This document shows, piece after piece, positions 23,372-32,419 of a stretch of 32,548 bases of DNA. The DNA is from Candidatus Raymondbacteria bacterium RIFOXYA2_FULL_49_16 (GTDB lineage: Bacteria; Fibrobacterota; OXYB2-FULL-49-7; XYB2-FULL-49-35), in the NCBI GenBank assembly GCA_001789205.1, contig MFYT01000080.1:1-32548 (forward strand), read 5' to 3'. The notes beneath the pieces were generated by a model. The model saw only the letters and a list, made by a program, of their open reading frames with translations. It searched no databases and had not been told where the DNA came from. The stretch's first letter is position 1, and the number at the start of each line of letters is the position of its first letter. The translations under genes and the position numbers were made by a program.

Positions 23372-24019
23372 TTATTCCCCTCCAATGAGGATATTGATGA
23401 GTTTTGATGACTTTTCGTCCATTTCCTCGATGATTCGGTCGGTCTGAGCGGATATGACACCGTGCGCAAAGAGGGTGGGGATACCGACCAGAAGGCCGAA
23501 GAAGGTGGTTGCCATGGCGACCGAGATACCGGTTGCCAGGGCTTGGGCGCGCTGGGCAGCCGGAACATTGGCAACCGCGTCGAATGCGAGAATGAGGCCG
23601 AAAATGGTTCCCAGAAGTCCAAGCAGCGTTGCTACGTTGGCAAGCATGACCAGCTGCGGGGTATACCTGAGGACCTTGGGCGTCTCGGTGAGAAAAATCT
23701 CGTCCACAGCCTTGTTCATGGCCTTTTCGCCCTTGTCTTTGTTCTCAATGATGGCAGCAACGGTCTTTGCGAGGGGCATATTGAAACCCTTGGCAAACTT
23801 GAGCGCGCGGGCATGGTCACCGGTTTTGAGAATCTGGAAAAAATCGCTCATAAATTTCTGGCGGCTGAGACCGCACTTGATGACGAGAAAATAGAAACGT
23901 TCAAAAACAATGGCGAGTGCGAGCATGGCGGGAATGATGATGGCCCACATTGACCATCCGCCAGGGCCCTGAAACCCCTGGACAAGCGCTTTGAAGAGTG
24001 CTCCGAAACTGGTACCCAT
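23372..24019 (-). CDS. ExbB/TolQ/MotA-type proton channel protein
   Basis: The 215-residue inner-membrane protein has three membrane helices (about 24-47, 122-150 and 163-190). The block VMLANVATLLGLLGTIFGLILAF and the block ISVAMATTFFGLLVGIPTLFAHG are the conserved pore helices of the MotA/TolQ/ExbB family, with the polar Thr residues at 138 and 171-172 that line the channel. Length is slightly short of ExbB, with no long N-terminus. A strong AAAGGAG site lies in the 44-base gap after the SH3-like gene, the largest gap in this operon. It would form the pentameric stator with the ExbD proteins. Confidence 0.92.
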   Translation of the reverse strand: MGTSFGALFKALVQGFQGPGGWSMWAIIIPAMLALAIVFERFYFLVIKCGLSRQKFMSDFFQILKTGDHARALKFAKGFNMPLAKTVAAIIENKDKGEKAMNKAVDEIFLTETPKVLRYTPQLVMLANVATLLGLLGTIFGLILAFDAVANVPAAQRAQALATGISVAMATTFFGLLVGIPTLFAHGVISAQTDRIIEEMDEKSSKLINILIGGE

Positions 24020-24063
24020 GTGCGATACTCCTTTCTTAAAACTTGTAGTGTGTGTAGATAGTA

Positions 24064-24558
24064 TTATTTCAAATCAAACTCTTTTTCAACCTTTTCGGGC
24101 GTGAATTTCACATCCTTATAATAATAAATTTCATTCTCCCATTCAAACTCTTCTCTCACGACGTCTCTTTTATAGAGCGGATCGAGCAGGAAATCCTTTG
24201 CCATGCGGATTGGCTTGAAATTGTCGTTCTCGAAATCGAGAATATAGACCGGGTCGACATTATCAAGATATCCGAGCACAGACACCTCTTTCATGTATAA
24301 TCGCTGTTCATTTTCCGGTTTCAGAAACTCCCTGCTTACCCAGCCTTTTTTTCCATCAACAGTTTCAATGAGCGTTTTGCCGTCGCGTTCCATGGTTGCC
24401 GTCACTGCCTGGCCCCCTGACAGAGAAAAAAGCGGCTTTTCGTACATCTTTCGTATCTCATTGAGATACACCGGGACCGAATCCGCCGCGACCACCATGG
24501 TCCACTGGGCCTGAACCGTGACGCACACAAGTATCAGGAACCCTGCCACTATTCGCAT
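24064..24558 (-). CDS. Exported SH3-like domain protein
   Basis: The 164-residue protein has a signal peptide (MRIVAGFLILVCVTVQA). Residues about 20-82 look like a bacterial SH3-like domain: VVAADSVPVYLNE, then GQAVTATMERDGKTLIETVDGKKGWVSREFLKP, with the typical GWV strand. Bacterial SH3 domains often bind peptidoglycan or protein ligands. The remaining 80 residues are acidic and aromatic-rich (FEWENEIYYYKDVKFTPEKV) and not recognised. It lies seven bases after the large TPR gene and before the motor genes. Confidence 0.7.
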   Translation of the reverse strand: MRIVAGFLILVCVTVQAQWTMVVAADSVPVYLNEIRKMYEKPLFSLSGGQAVTATMERDGKTLIETVDGKKGWVSREFLKPENEQRLYMKEVSVLGYLDNVDPVYILDFENDNFKPIRMAKDFLLDPLYKRDVVREEFEWENEIYYYKDVKFTPEKVEKEFDLK

Positions 24559-24565
24559 GTGCGGC

Positions 24566-27500
24566 CTAACGTCCCTTCAGTTCGCGTATCTCCTCGGCAA
24601 GCCGTTCCATTTCCCTTTTTGCGCTCTCCTCAAGTCCGCGTAAAATAGATATCTTTTCCATGATGGGTATGCTATTGTCTTGATAGATGGTGCCAATGGC
24701 CTTCAGGGAGCGTTCAAAAGCCTGGTCTGAAAAGCCTCCTACCGCAACACCGCTACCCTGCCCTGAAGCAGCTGTCTGTTGTTGGGGTTTTGGAGGCTCA
24801 CCGATGACGATGGAGATAGCCTGGTTCTGAGGATCACGGACCTCGAGTTCCTTGCGCATGCGTTCGACCCAGCTATTGTTGACATAGATTGCCGCGCATT
24901 CTTTAATCCCTGTCTCGAACACAGGTGTGCATTTTTCCGTGAGCTTTTTCACCATTTCGTCGATCTGAAGCTTGTATTCATCATATTCCTGGGTGCCCTT
25001 GGGAAATGGTATGGGCGCGGCCGAAAAAATCTGCCCATTCTCTATGTGCGAGAAGCCGACCTGATACCAGCATTGCGCATACTTGTCCTTTGATTGCTGC
25101 ACCCATTCGTTGTCAATGCCCATGGTGTTGCCGAATTTTTCAACATTGATTTTATAATAATTGGCCGCTTTTTCATAATAAGGCGGCAGCGCTTCATTTA
25201 TTTTAACTTTTGCATAGGCGGCCTTAAACTGGTCCTTTTCGATAATGGGCTGGTTTTTGACCGCTTCCATGAGGTTCCAAAATATTTCACCGCACATAAA
25301 GGTGGCGTGCGTGGTCCACTTATCGGTCTGCAACGCGATGCAATCGGTGAAAAACTTCAAGGGAACGGTAATGGCGTCGTTTTTAGCTTTGAGCTTTGTC
25401 TCAATCTCCTTCATTCCGTCTTTTCCCTTTTTAGACGTAAAAAGATCGAGCTTGGCGTATTGCTCAAAAGCGCGTTCGCCCAGGATATAATCGGCCTCGG
25501 CCGCATACTGGGGGTCAATGCCAAATTTTTCGCCATCCTTAGCATGAATATCTATAATATTGCGATACATCTTTTCCTCTTCGACCCTGTCGCCCATGGC
25601 CTGAAAGGACTTTGAAGCCTTGTAGAGAGCAAAGACCACGCGTGAACGGTCGCTGGCAAATCCCTTGGCATAGTCGATATAGCTTTCAGCTATTTTCTTG
25701 TTGTCGTTCAATTTTTCGTAACAGAGGGCAATAGAGAAAACCGCTTCGGCCGTATACTCCGACTGAGGAAAATCCTTCTTGAGTTTGTTGTACAGACCAA
25801 TGGCGTCCTCGTATCGTTTCGCCTTTTCGTATATGCGGCCCGCATTGTACAAAGCGCCTGGCGCCTCTTTCTCCGCGCCAACAAACCGGGTTTTGTCCTT
25901 TTTATTTTCGAGAAAAGCGTCGTAGACCTGTTCGTACACTTTTGCCGACATAAGAAGGTCTTCGGCCTTGTCGTACATGTCCGCAGCGCGGAACATGCTG
26001 GGTACAGCCTCTGCGTCCGCGGGAAAGGCGTCCTTGAATTTCAGGAAGATGCGGGCCGCCATGATATACTGCTGGCCATCTTCATAGTTCTTTGCCGCGC
26101 GGAGCAGCGCGTCCTTTCGCAGTTTTGACTCGGTGAATTTATCGAAAACGCGCTCAAATTCGCGAGCGGCCTCCTCGTACATCTTTCCTTCCTGATACGC
26201 GTTTGCTCCGTTGAAAAGCGATTTGTCGGCATTGGAAAAATCGGGATAGTCGAGTACAATCCGTTTGAAAATGTCAGCCGCACCAGAATAGTCGCCCTCT
26301 TTCTGCTTTGACTGCGCCAGCTGGAACATGGCGGCGCATATGGATTCGAGGAGCTTTTTCTTTTCATCGAGCGATGTTGGGTTGGTGGTATGATAGAGCC
26401 GCTTGTAGGTGTTGATCGCATCCTCGAATTTTCCGGCGTTCAGATAACTCTTGGCAAGGTTTTCAAGGCTGGGCCTGAATATCTTTTCGTGGTCAGGGAA
26501 CTTTTCAACGATGTACTGATACCCTTCAAGGGACTTGTTAAATTCCTTAGCATTGAAATAGAGGTTTGATTCAAGAAAAGCCACTTCCGCTGAATGTTTG
26601 GAAGCGGGGAACCTGTTCCGGAAATCCCTGATATAATTGAGATAGGCCTGGGTTTCGGGAAGGGCAAAACCCTGGTTGCCCACGGTGGTATCGGAAAGAC
26701 CGCGCGCCTTGAGCGCTTTCTGCATGATATGGTCGTAGCAGATGACCGCTGCAAAACCCGCTTCTTCAGGATTGACCGCGATTGTCCTGACCTCTTCACG
26801 GATATCGGAACGCCCCTGGTCCTTGATGTCACGCGCCTCTTTTTTCTTTTTCTCGAGCAGCTCTTCAGCGGCTTTTGAACGGTCAGGATACTTTGTAGTA
26901 TCTTCGCGCGACACCCAGTCGTATTCTGTTGCTGCCTCTTCCCACCGGTCCATGAGAGAATCGCTGAGCAGTTCGGCAAGGAAGTAATGGAAAGTGTAGG
27001 CGTTCCATTTTTCACTGGGGAAACGGCTCACGTAGGTCTTGTAGCCATCAATGGCCTTAAGGCCGTATTGGAGGGCTTCCTTTACCTGGCCCGAGTCTTT
27101 CCTGATCATGTAGAGCTTATGATAGTAGATGGGGATAATGGCCGCCGCTTCCTGGATATATTCCTTGGCCTTGGCGACCTTTTCCGGATAATTTGCATAG
27201 GATTTTTCCCACATGCTGCCCGGACCATAGTCCTTCATCATACGTTCGCGCAGGTTATTCGCGGTCTCATATTCCTTCTCAATGATGTAGCAGTCGATGA
27301 GGGCCTTGATTGCAACAGGCGCGTCGATATAATTGGGGCTGTGCTTGAGGAGAAAGTTCAGCGATTTGATGGCTTCTGACACGTTGTCGTGGTCGCGGTT
27401 TTTGAGCCCAACAGTGTAAATGACAAGGTCCTGGTAGGGCCGGCCTCCCATTTTATCAAAAAATTCAAGCGCTTTTTCAGCCCCGCCTTCGAGTTCTGAA

Positions 27501-28369
27501 AAGCTGATGGCGAGGAACTCGACCGCTTCGTTGCGCAGAATCGCACCCTTGAATTTGCCTGAGTCGGCCAATTCAACATATTCAAAGAAGCGGCTGATGG
27601 CATCTTCAAAATTGCCCATATTATAGTAGCACGAGGCAATACGGTACAACGCCAGCATATAGTTATCGGCGCCCGCGGTAAGAGGTACATTTTTATAGCT
27701 CTTGAGCGCGTTTTCGTTGTCGCGCAGGATAGTGAAATAATATTCGCCGATACGCAGGTAGGCAAAAGCGATATTGTCGCTGTTGGGATACTTCTTTACC
27801 ATTTCGTTGAACGATTCGAACGCTGATTCGAAATCGCCCAGGGAGGTGAAAATATTCCCCAATTTGTAGAGCGCCACATCGCGGCTTTTGTATATAGGGA
27901 ATTCGAGTACCAGAGTTTTGAAAGCGTTAATCGATTTTGAGTAGTCCGGAACCGGGGCGACAGGACCGGCGTCAACGCCACCCATCTTCTGCCACCGCTG
28001 GTAGAGCTTTTCGTATTGATTCTGGGCGGTAATGAAATCTTCCTGCTCTTTTTCGTAATACAGGGCGCCCAATTGGAAAAGAGCGTCGGCCCTGCGGGGA
28101 TCGTCCCTGCCAGCCGTTGTAATTACCCGCTCGAATAGGGCGATGGATTCGGCGCGTCCCTGTTGATTTTTGGTGTCTATCTGGCTGATCTTCTCCTGTT
28201 CCTTGCGCTTGATCTCGTCCTTTTTCTGGCGCAGCTCCTCGAGACGCTGGAGCAATTCCTGCTTCTTCTTTATTTCTTTGTCCTCTTTTGCTCCAAAAGC
28301 AAGACCCGCGAACACAAGAAAAGCTGCAATCGGGAGTACAACAAACAATAAATATCTCTTCTGTCTCAT
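24566..28369 (-). CDS. Very large exported TPR protein (1267 residues)
   Basis: The N-terminus has a signal peptide or membrane anchor (LLFVVLPIAAFLVFAGLAFG) followed by a Lys/Glu/Gln-rich coiled coil (about 29-70). Tandem TPR-like units then fill most of the protein, for example ADALFQLGALYYEKEQEDFITAQNQYEKLY, YPNSDNIAFAYLRIGEYYF, FPDHEKIFRPSLENLAKSYLNAGKFEDAINTYKRLY and FPQSEYTAEAVFSIALCYEKL. The spacing (about 34-37 residues, with FP at repeat junctions) is like YbgF/CpoB and BamD-type TPR. A low-complexity Gln/Gly stretch (QQQTAASGQGSGVAVGG) and a short final coiled coil end the protein. A periplasmic scaffold is likely; myxobacterial gliding also uses large TPR proteins. It starts 20 bases after the barrel-TPR gene. 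Confidence 0.85.
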   Translation of the reverse strand: MRQKRYLLFVVLPIAAFLVFAGLAFGAKEDKEIKKKQELLQRLEELRQKKDEIKRKEQEKISQIDTKNQQGRAESIALFERVITTAGRDDPRRADALFQLGALYYEKEQEDFITAQNQYEKLYQRWQKMGGVDAGPVAPVPDYSKSINAFKTLVLEFPIYKSRDVALYKLGNIFTSLGDFESAFESFNEMVKKYPNSDNIAFAYLRIGEYYFTILRDNENALKSYKNVPLTAGADNYMLALYRIASCYYNMGNFEDAISRFFEYVELADSGKFKGAILRNEAVEFLAISFSELEGGAEKALEFFDKMGGRPYQDLVIYTVGLKNRDHDNVSEAIKSLNFLLKHSPNYIDAPVAIKALIDCYIIEKEYETANNLRERMMKDYGPGSMWEKSYANYPEKVAKAKEYIQEAAAIIPIYYHKLYMIRKDSGQVKEALQYGLKAIDGYKTYVSRFPSEKWNAYTFHYFLAELLSDSLMDRWEEAATEYDWVSREDTTKYPDRSKAAEELLEKKKKEARDIKDQGRSDIREEVRTIAVNPEEAGFAAVICYDHIMQKALKARGLSDTTVGNQGFALPETQAYLNYIRDFRNRFPASKHSAEVAFLESNLYFNAKEFNKSLEGYQYIVEKFPDHEKIFRPSLENLAKSYLNAGKFEDAINTYKRLYHTTNPTSLDEKKKLLESICAAMFQLAQSKQKEGDYSGAADIFKRIVLDYPDFSNADKSLFNGANAYQEGKMYEEAAREFERVFDKFTESKLRKDALLRAAKNYEDGQQYIMAARIFLKFKDAFPADAEAVPSMFRAADMYDKAEDLLMSAKVYEQVYDAFLENKKDKTRFVGAEKEAPGALYNAGRIYEKAKRYEDAIGLYNKLKKDFPQSEYTAEAVFSIALCYEKLNDNKKIAESYIDYAKGFASDRSRVVFALYKASKSFQAMGDRVEEEKMYRNIIDIHAKDGEKFGIDPQYAAEADYILGERAFEQYAKLDLFTSKKGKDGMKEIETKLKAKNDAITVPLKFFTDCIALQTDKWTTHATFMCGEIFWNLMEAVKNQPIIEKDQFKAAYAKVKINEALPPYYEKAANYYKINVEKFGNTMGIDNEWVQQSKDKYAQCWYQVGFSHIENGQIFSAAPIPFPKGTQEYDEYKLQIDEMVKKLTEKCTPVFETGIKECAAIYVNNSWVERMRKELEVRDPQNQAISIVIGEPPKPQQQTAASGQGSGVAVGGFSDQAFERSLKAIGTIYQDNSIPIMEKISILRGLEESAKREMERLAEEIRELKGR

Positions 28370-28389
28370 ACGTGATAATTCCTTGCAGT

Positions 28390-30810
28390 TTATTCTTCCA
28401 TTTCCTTGAGTTGCTTCTGCAGGTCTTCCATCTCCTTGTCGATCTGTTTGGTCTTGTCTTGCGTATCACGCATGATGGCGCGCTTCTTCTGCGTTTCCTG
28501 AAGGTGCAATGCCGTGGCAAGCGCGTATTCAGCCTGGTTCTTCAATTGGATTGAACTCCGTTTGAAAGAAAACTGCTTCTGCGCGTCGATCTGAAAGACG
28601 TCGAAGTTCCTGATCTCTTCGTCGAACTTCTGCCATTCGGGCGTCATGGCGTCTTTCTGCGCCACCAGCGCGGGCGTGGGTTTGCGCAACGCGATATTGA
28701 GCGCTTTTTTCTGGAAATCGTTATATTGGTTCATGGCGCCGGAGTGCTGGCTTTCGCGCGCCTGGAATTCGTCGCGCGAGAGGTATTTTGCGTCGCAGAT
28801 TTCTATGCACTTTTTGTAGACGGGCACCGCTTTGTCGTACTGCTCGAGCAGGGTAAAACCATAGCCCATGAGCAGATAAGCCTCGGCCACCAGGCTTGAT
28901 TGGGGCCGGGCGCTAATAAGGTTGTCGGCGGTTTGAATAGCCTTGGTATAGGCCTCGGGTACGCCGCCTTTGACATTGGTCCAGGCAAGACCCAGAAGCG
29001 CCTCATCGTAGAACCTGCTGCTGTTACTCACCCGCGAATAACAGCCATAGGCGTTTTTCAGATTGCCCTGTTCAAAAAAGATATGGCCCATTTTGACAAA
29101 AGCAAGTTCGCGGAGCGATTTCTCGGAGATTGTTTTCAACGAATCGACCGAGATGATATTGTTGAGGTATTCGAGCGCGCCGTTAAGGTTTTTGCGGTGC
29201 ACTTCGATCATGGCGAGAGTATACTGTGCGTAGAGATAGTTCTCGTTGGTCTGATCGATGGTAGCCAGCACATTGATGGCGTCCTGATGGTCTTTTTTAT
29301 CGTAATAGATCTGGCCCGCGACATAATCAGCATCGGGCGCGATGTCGCTGTCCTTATACAGGTTCATGATGAACCCGTAATTTTTTAGCGCGTTTTCGAA
29401 ATCCATGGTTTTATAGTCAAGATTCTGTATCTGGAAGATGAATTTTGGCCTGAAGTCGGACGTGGTATATTTCTTGAGGCCCGTTGAGTATATTTCGCGC
29501 GCCACATCGTACATATGCAGGTATTCGTATGATTTGCCCATGTAGAAAGTCGCCACGTCAACCTTTGAAAATGAGGGCCATTTCGCTATGACCTTGCCGA
29601 AAGCAAAGGAAGCGAGCCAGTATTTTTTTGCCAGGTAGAGGCGCATGGCTTCGTTGAAATCATTCTGCGGTTCGCGCATGAGTTGGCGATACCACCGTTC
29701 AGAAACCGCTTCTTCGCGCGTTTTTCCAAACCTGAACCCAAGCCTGACAACATGGGAGAATTTTGAGTCGTTTGGCTGCTCGTTTTCGGTGGCATAGCCG
29801 AAATCGTAGTCGAGTTGAAACCGTTTGATGAAATTGATCCGTTTCCAGTTAAAGCTGATGCCAATGGGAATGACGCCGTTGGTCTTGATGCCGCTGCCGA
29901 TGCCGAAAAATTTAAAAGGAAACCATTTGGCGTGCACACCATATACGAAGCTGATGTTCTTTACCTGTTCCTGCTTTGCGCGCAAGGCGGCCTGAGCGTC
30001 GGCGGCATTGCTGATGCGCTCGGTTGAGGCGGGATCGCCAAAATTCTGGGCCTCAGTAATAAGATCCATGACCGCGCAATTAAACGACACTTCAAAACGT
30101 TCGAAGAAAGGCCTATAATATTCGTTGTACCAATGGACCTGCATGTGAATATTAAGGGGATATTTATTGAATTCACCCGAAAGCGTGTCGGGAAGCGCCT
30201 CGATAAAATAGATGTTCTGGAGGTTGAGACCTAAACTGAACTTTCCCAGGAGATAGTCGTCGATAGGGTGAAACCGTATACCCAAGTCTGTTGTAAAGCC
30301 GAAAGCCCCCACTTCGGTGGAGGTGGGACGGATCATGGTGGCATTAGCGCCAACCGACAACATAGGAAGCAGCCGGTAGGCATATGAAGCCTGGAGTGCA
30401 ATTTCCGAATAGTCGGTGTATTGCCCAGAAATAGCTATGCCCTTGTTGTCGGTCCGTTGAATGCCCGAAAGACCCACTTGCATGAAAGAGAGCGCCACCG
30501 TATGGTCGAGATCGAGCGGCAGGGACACCGTGAGGTATTTGGGGCTCCAAACCGTGCCGCTGCCTTTTCCCCAAGTGTTGATGCCAGCGTTGAATTCGCC
30601 CTGGTCAATGCCCGTGAGCAGCGCGGGATTGAGATATGCTGAGGAGAAATCGGAAAAGTTCGCCAGCAGATCGGAGGTGAGAATGAGGCCGGGAATACCG
30701 CCTGCCCCATAACCCATGGCGCCCTGCGACGGCGCGGCAAAAACCGCGAGCAGCGCGCATACAGCGAGGAACCGCTGGAAACCGGACGTATGTGTTTCTA
30801 TGGATTTCAC
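28390..30810 (-). CDS. Outer-membrane barrel fused to periplasmic TPR and coiled-coil domains
   Basis: The preferred start is a GTG at 30810, which gives a clean signal peptide (MKSIETHTSGFQRFLAVCALLAVFAAPSQGA) and begins 19 bases after the OmpA-fusion stop; the product has 806 residues. The first about 360 mature residues are strand-rich, with aromatic girdle patterns (for example GVHAKWFPFKFFGIGSGIK, FQLDYDFGYATENE and VVRLGFRFG). Sections similar to PorV-like barrels begin GAGGIPGLILTSDLLANFSDFSSAYLNPALL. From about residue 385 the protein is helical with TPR units (for example RPKFIFQIQNLDYKTMDFENALKNYGFIM). The last 40 residues are a coiled coil (KTKQIDKEMEDLQKQLKEMEE). It would tie the outer membrane to periplasmic partners. 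Confidence 0.8.
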   Translation of the reverse strand: MKSIETHTSGFQRFLAVCALLAVFAAPSQGAMGYGAGGIPGLILTSDLLANFSDFSSAYLNPALLTGIDQGEFNAGINTWGKGSGTVWSPKYLTVSLPLDLDHTVALSFMQVGLSGIQRTDNKGIAISGQYTDYSEIALQASYAYRLLPMLSVGANATMIRPTSTEVGAFGFTTDLGIRFHPIDDYLLGKFSLGLNLQNIYFIEALPDTLSGEFNKYPLNIHMQVHWYNEYYRPFFERFEVSFNCAVMDLITEAQNFGDPASTERISNAADAQAALRAKQEQVKNISFVYGVHAKWFPFKFFGIGSGIKTNGVIPIGISFNWKRINFIKRFQLDYDFGYATENEQPNDSKFSHVVRLGFRFGKTREEAVSERWYRQLMREPQNDFNEAMRLYLAKKYWLASFAFGKVIAKWPSFSKVDVATFYMGKSYEYLHMYDVAREIYSTGLKKYTTSDFRPKFIFQIQNLDYKTMDFENALKNYGFIMNLYKDSDIAPDADYVAGQIYYDKKDHQDAINVLATIDQTNENYLYAQYTLAMIEVHRKNLNGALEYLNNIISVDSLKTISEKSLRELAFVKMGHIFFEQGNLKNAYGCYSRVSNSSRFYDEALLGLAWTNVKGGVPEAYTKAIQTADNLISARPQSSLVAEAYLLMGYGFTLLEQYDKAVPVYKKCIEICDAKYLSRDEFQARESQHSGAMNQYNDFQKKALNIALRKPTPALVAQKDAMTPEWQKFDEEIRNFDVFQIDAQKQFSFKRSSIQLKNQAEYALATALHLQETQKKRAIMRDTQDKTKQIDKEMEDLQKQLKEMEE

Positions 30811-30829
30811 AGAATAAACCCCGTTTTTA

Positions 30830-32329
30830 TTAGTTGATTCTGACAAATTCAATTCTTCGGTTCTCGGCGCGGCCCTTTGCCGTACGGTTGCTGGAAACAG
30901 GCTGACTCTCACCAAAACCCTTGACCTGGACTCGGTCGGCGGCCACGCCGCGATTGACCAGATAGCTCTTCACTGACTGCGCACGTTCGAGCGACAATAC
31001 CATGTTCGCCTGGGCCGAACCCACATTGTCTGTGTGGCCGCGTATTTCAATCTTCACCTTGGGGAAAGCCTCGAGCGAATTATAGACATTGTCGAGAATG
31101 GAAAAGGATTCGTCGAGAAGTTCGGCGCTTCCCGTGCGGAAGTTAATGCCTTCGAGCACCAGTGTGCCTTTCATCTCAACCGGTTTTTCATCCGGGCAGC
31201 CATCCTGGTCCTTGTAGCCGTTGATAGTTTCAGGATCGTTGGGGCAACCATCGGAAACATCGAGGATGCCATCCTGATCGTTGTCTGTATCGGGACAGCC
31301 ATCGAGGTCTTCGAAACCGTCCTTGTCCTCGGGCTCAAGCGGGCATTTATCCTTGCTGTCGTAGATGCCGTCTTTGTCGTTGTCATAGTCGGGGCAACCG
31401 TCATCGTCCTCGAACTGGTCGATATCTTCGGGAATTTCCGGGCATTGGTCGCGGTCGTCAGGGATGCCGTCGTTATCTTTATCGACCGAGACCGTGCTCA
31501 TAAACTCGACCGAGAGCAGACCCACATCGATCCCGTTTTCACCAGCCTTAAGCATGGGCGACACCGGTTTGCAGAAATAATTGAAACTCGGTATTCCAGC
31601 AGTGGGGTTCTTGAACATGGGTTGCTTGTGCATGTTGGTCTTGTTTTCAATGGCAAAATAGCTAGTACCGGAAAGGAAATTGCCGAAGAAATTATTATAA
31701 ATAATACGGGTTCGCTTGGCGCTCTGATCGCAGTAGACGCCGTATTCGTCGTTGCCGGCAAGAATATTGTTCCGGACAAGGACCTGGGTTGCTTTGGCGC
31801 AGTGGACACCGTTGTAACCATTCTCGATAATGACATTGTTTTCGATTTCAGTATCAATGGCTTTTACCGACTGGCAAAAAATGCCGGTCCACTTGTTGCG
31901 CATGATGACGTTGTTGCGGATGGCGGGAAGGGCCATGATGGCCATGATACCGCTACCTTTGTTGTCGATAATAATATTGTTCTTGATGACCGGGGCGGTT
32001 GCCTTGCAGAGCACGCCGATCCGGCCATTGCGGATAGTAAAGTTCTCGAGAACCGCGCGGTCAGCGCCCGTGACCACAGCGTATCCCTTTTGCCTGCCGT
32101 TGATGACAGTGGTCTTCTGGTTTTCGCCCTGGATGACCACATCATCGACCATGACGATGTTTTCGTAATAAATGCCCTTGGACACGAAGATGGTGTCGCC
32201 GGGCTGCGCCTTGAGCAGCGCCTGATAGATGGACCTGAACTGCTGGGGCACTTTCAGCATTGCGCCATGAGAGACGCAGGCAAACACGAAAATGCAAAGG
32301 CCTGTGATAATTTTGTTTCGGATTTCCAT
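30830..32329 (-). CDS. Beta-helix, TSP type-3 and OmpA fusion protein
   Basis: The 499-residue protein has a signal peptide (about 1-23). Next comes a right-handed beta-helix of NosD/PbH1 type (about 30-240), seen in repeats such as APVIKNNIIIDNKGSGIMA, LPAIRNNVIMRNKWTGIF, TEIENNVIIENGYNGVH and TQVLVRNNILAGNDEYGVY. Thrombospondin type-3 calcium-binding repeats follow (283-382), with DKDNDGIPDDRDQCP, DNDKDGIYDSKDKCP and DNDQDGILDVSDGCP. The C-terminal OmpA/Pal domain (about 388-499) keeps the peptidoglycan-binding residues: HTDNVGS (432-438, D434), R449 and NRR (490-492). The protein would be peptidoglycan-bound, with the beta-helix reaching across the periplasm or surface. It is the first gene of the nine-gene operon, just after a good promoter. 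Confidence 0.93.
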   Translation of the reverse strand: MEIRNKIITGLCIFVFACVSHGAMLKVPQQFRSIYQALLKAQPGDTIFVSKGIYYENIVMVDDVVIQGENQKTTVINGRQKGYAVVTGADRAVLENFTIRNGRIGVLCKATAPVIKNNIIIDNKGSGIMAIMALPAIRNNVIMRNKWTGIFCQSVKAIDTEIENNVIIENGYNGVHCAKATQVLVRNNILAGNDEYGVYCDQSAKRTRIIYNNFFGNFLSGTSYFAIENKTNMHKQPMFKNPTAGIPSFNYFCKPVSPMLKAGENGIDVGLLSVEFMSTVSVDKDNDGIPDDRDQCPEIPEDIDQFEDDDGCPDYDNDKDGIYDSKDKCPLEPEDKDGFEDLDGCPDTDNDQDGILDVSDGCPNDPETINGYKDQDGCPDEKPVEMKGTLVLEGINFRTGSAELLDESFSILDNVYNSLEAFPKVKIEIRGHTDNVGSAQANMVLSLERAQSVKSYLVNRGVAADRVQVKGFGESQPVSSNRTAKGRAENRRIEFVRIN

Positions 32330-32389
32330 CGCGACTTTACCGGTTAAGTGTAGGTTTTATACCATTATTTTTTATTAAAATGTAAAACG

Positions 32390-32419
32390 AATATACACAA
32401 TTCTCCCCGTACCAGTCAA
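32390..32419 (-). promoter_or_regulatory. Predicted sigma-70 promoter of the nine-gene envelope operon
   Basis: On the minus strand, TTGACT (32414-32419) and TATATT (32390-32395) are 18 bases apart. They leave a leader of about 55 bases before the ATG at 32329. A second, weaker pair, TTTACA (32381-32386) and TATAAA (32356-32361), 19 bases apart, lies nearer the gene and may be a second start. Confidence 0.6.

Noticed and set aside
23372-24019. Flagellar MotA
   Set aside because: The protein has three membrane helices and ExbB/TolQ-type pore blocks, and no flagellar gene is nearby; the long cytoplasmic loop and four helices of MotA are missing.
30811-30915. Upstream extension of the barrel-TPR gene
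   Set aside because: It would overlap the OmpA domain end and place residues before the signal peptide; the GTG at 30810 gives a normal signal sequence.
31034-32347. Plus-strand 437-codon open frame
   Set aside because: It is the exact antisense of the beta-helix/TSP3/OmpA gene, whose domains are unmistakable; the plus frame has no ribosome-binding site and no recognisable domain.
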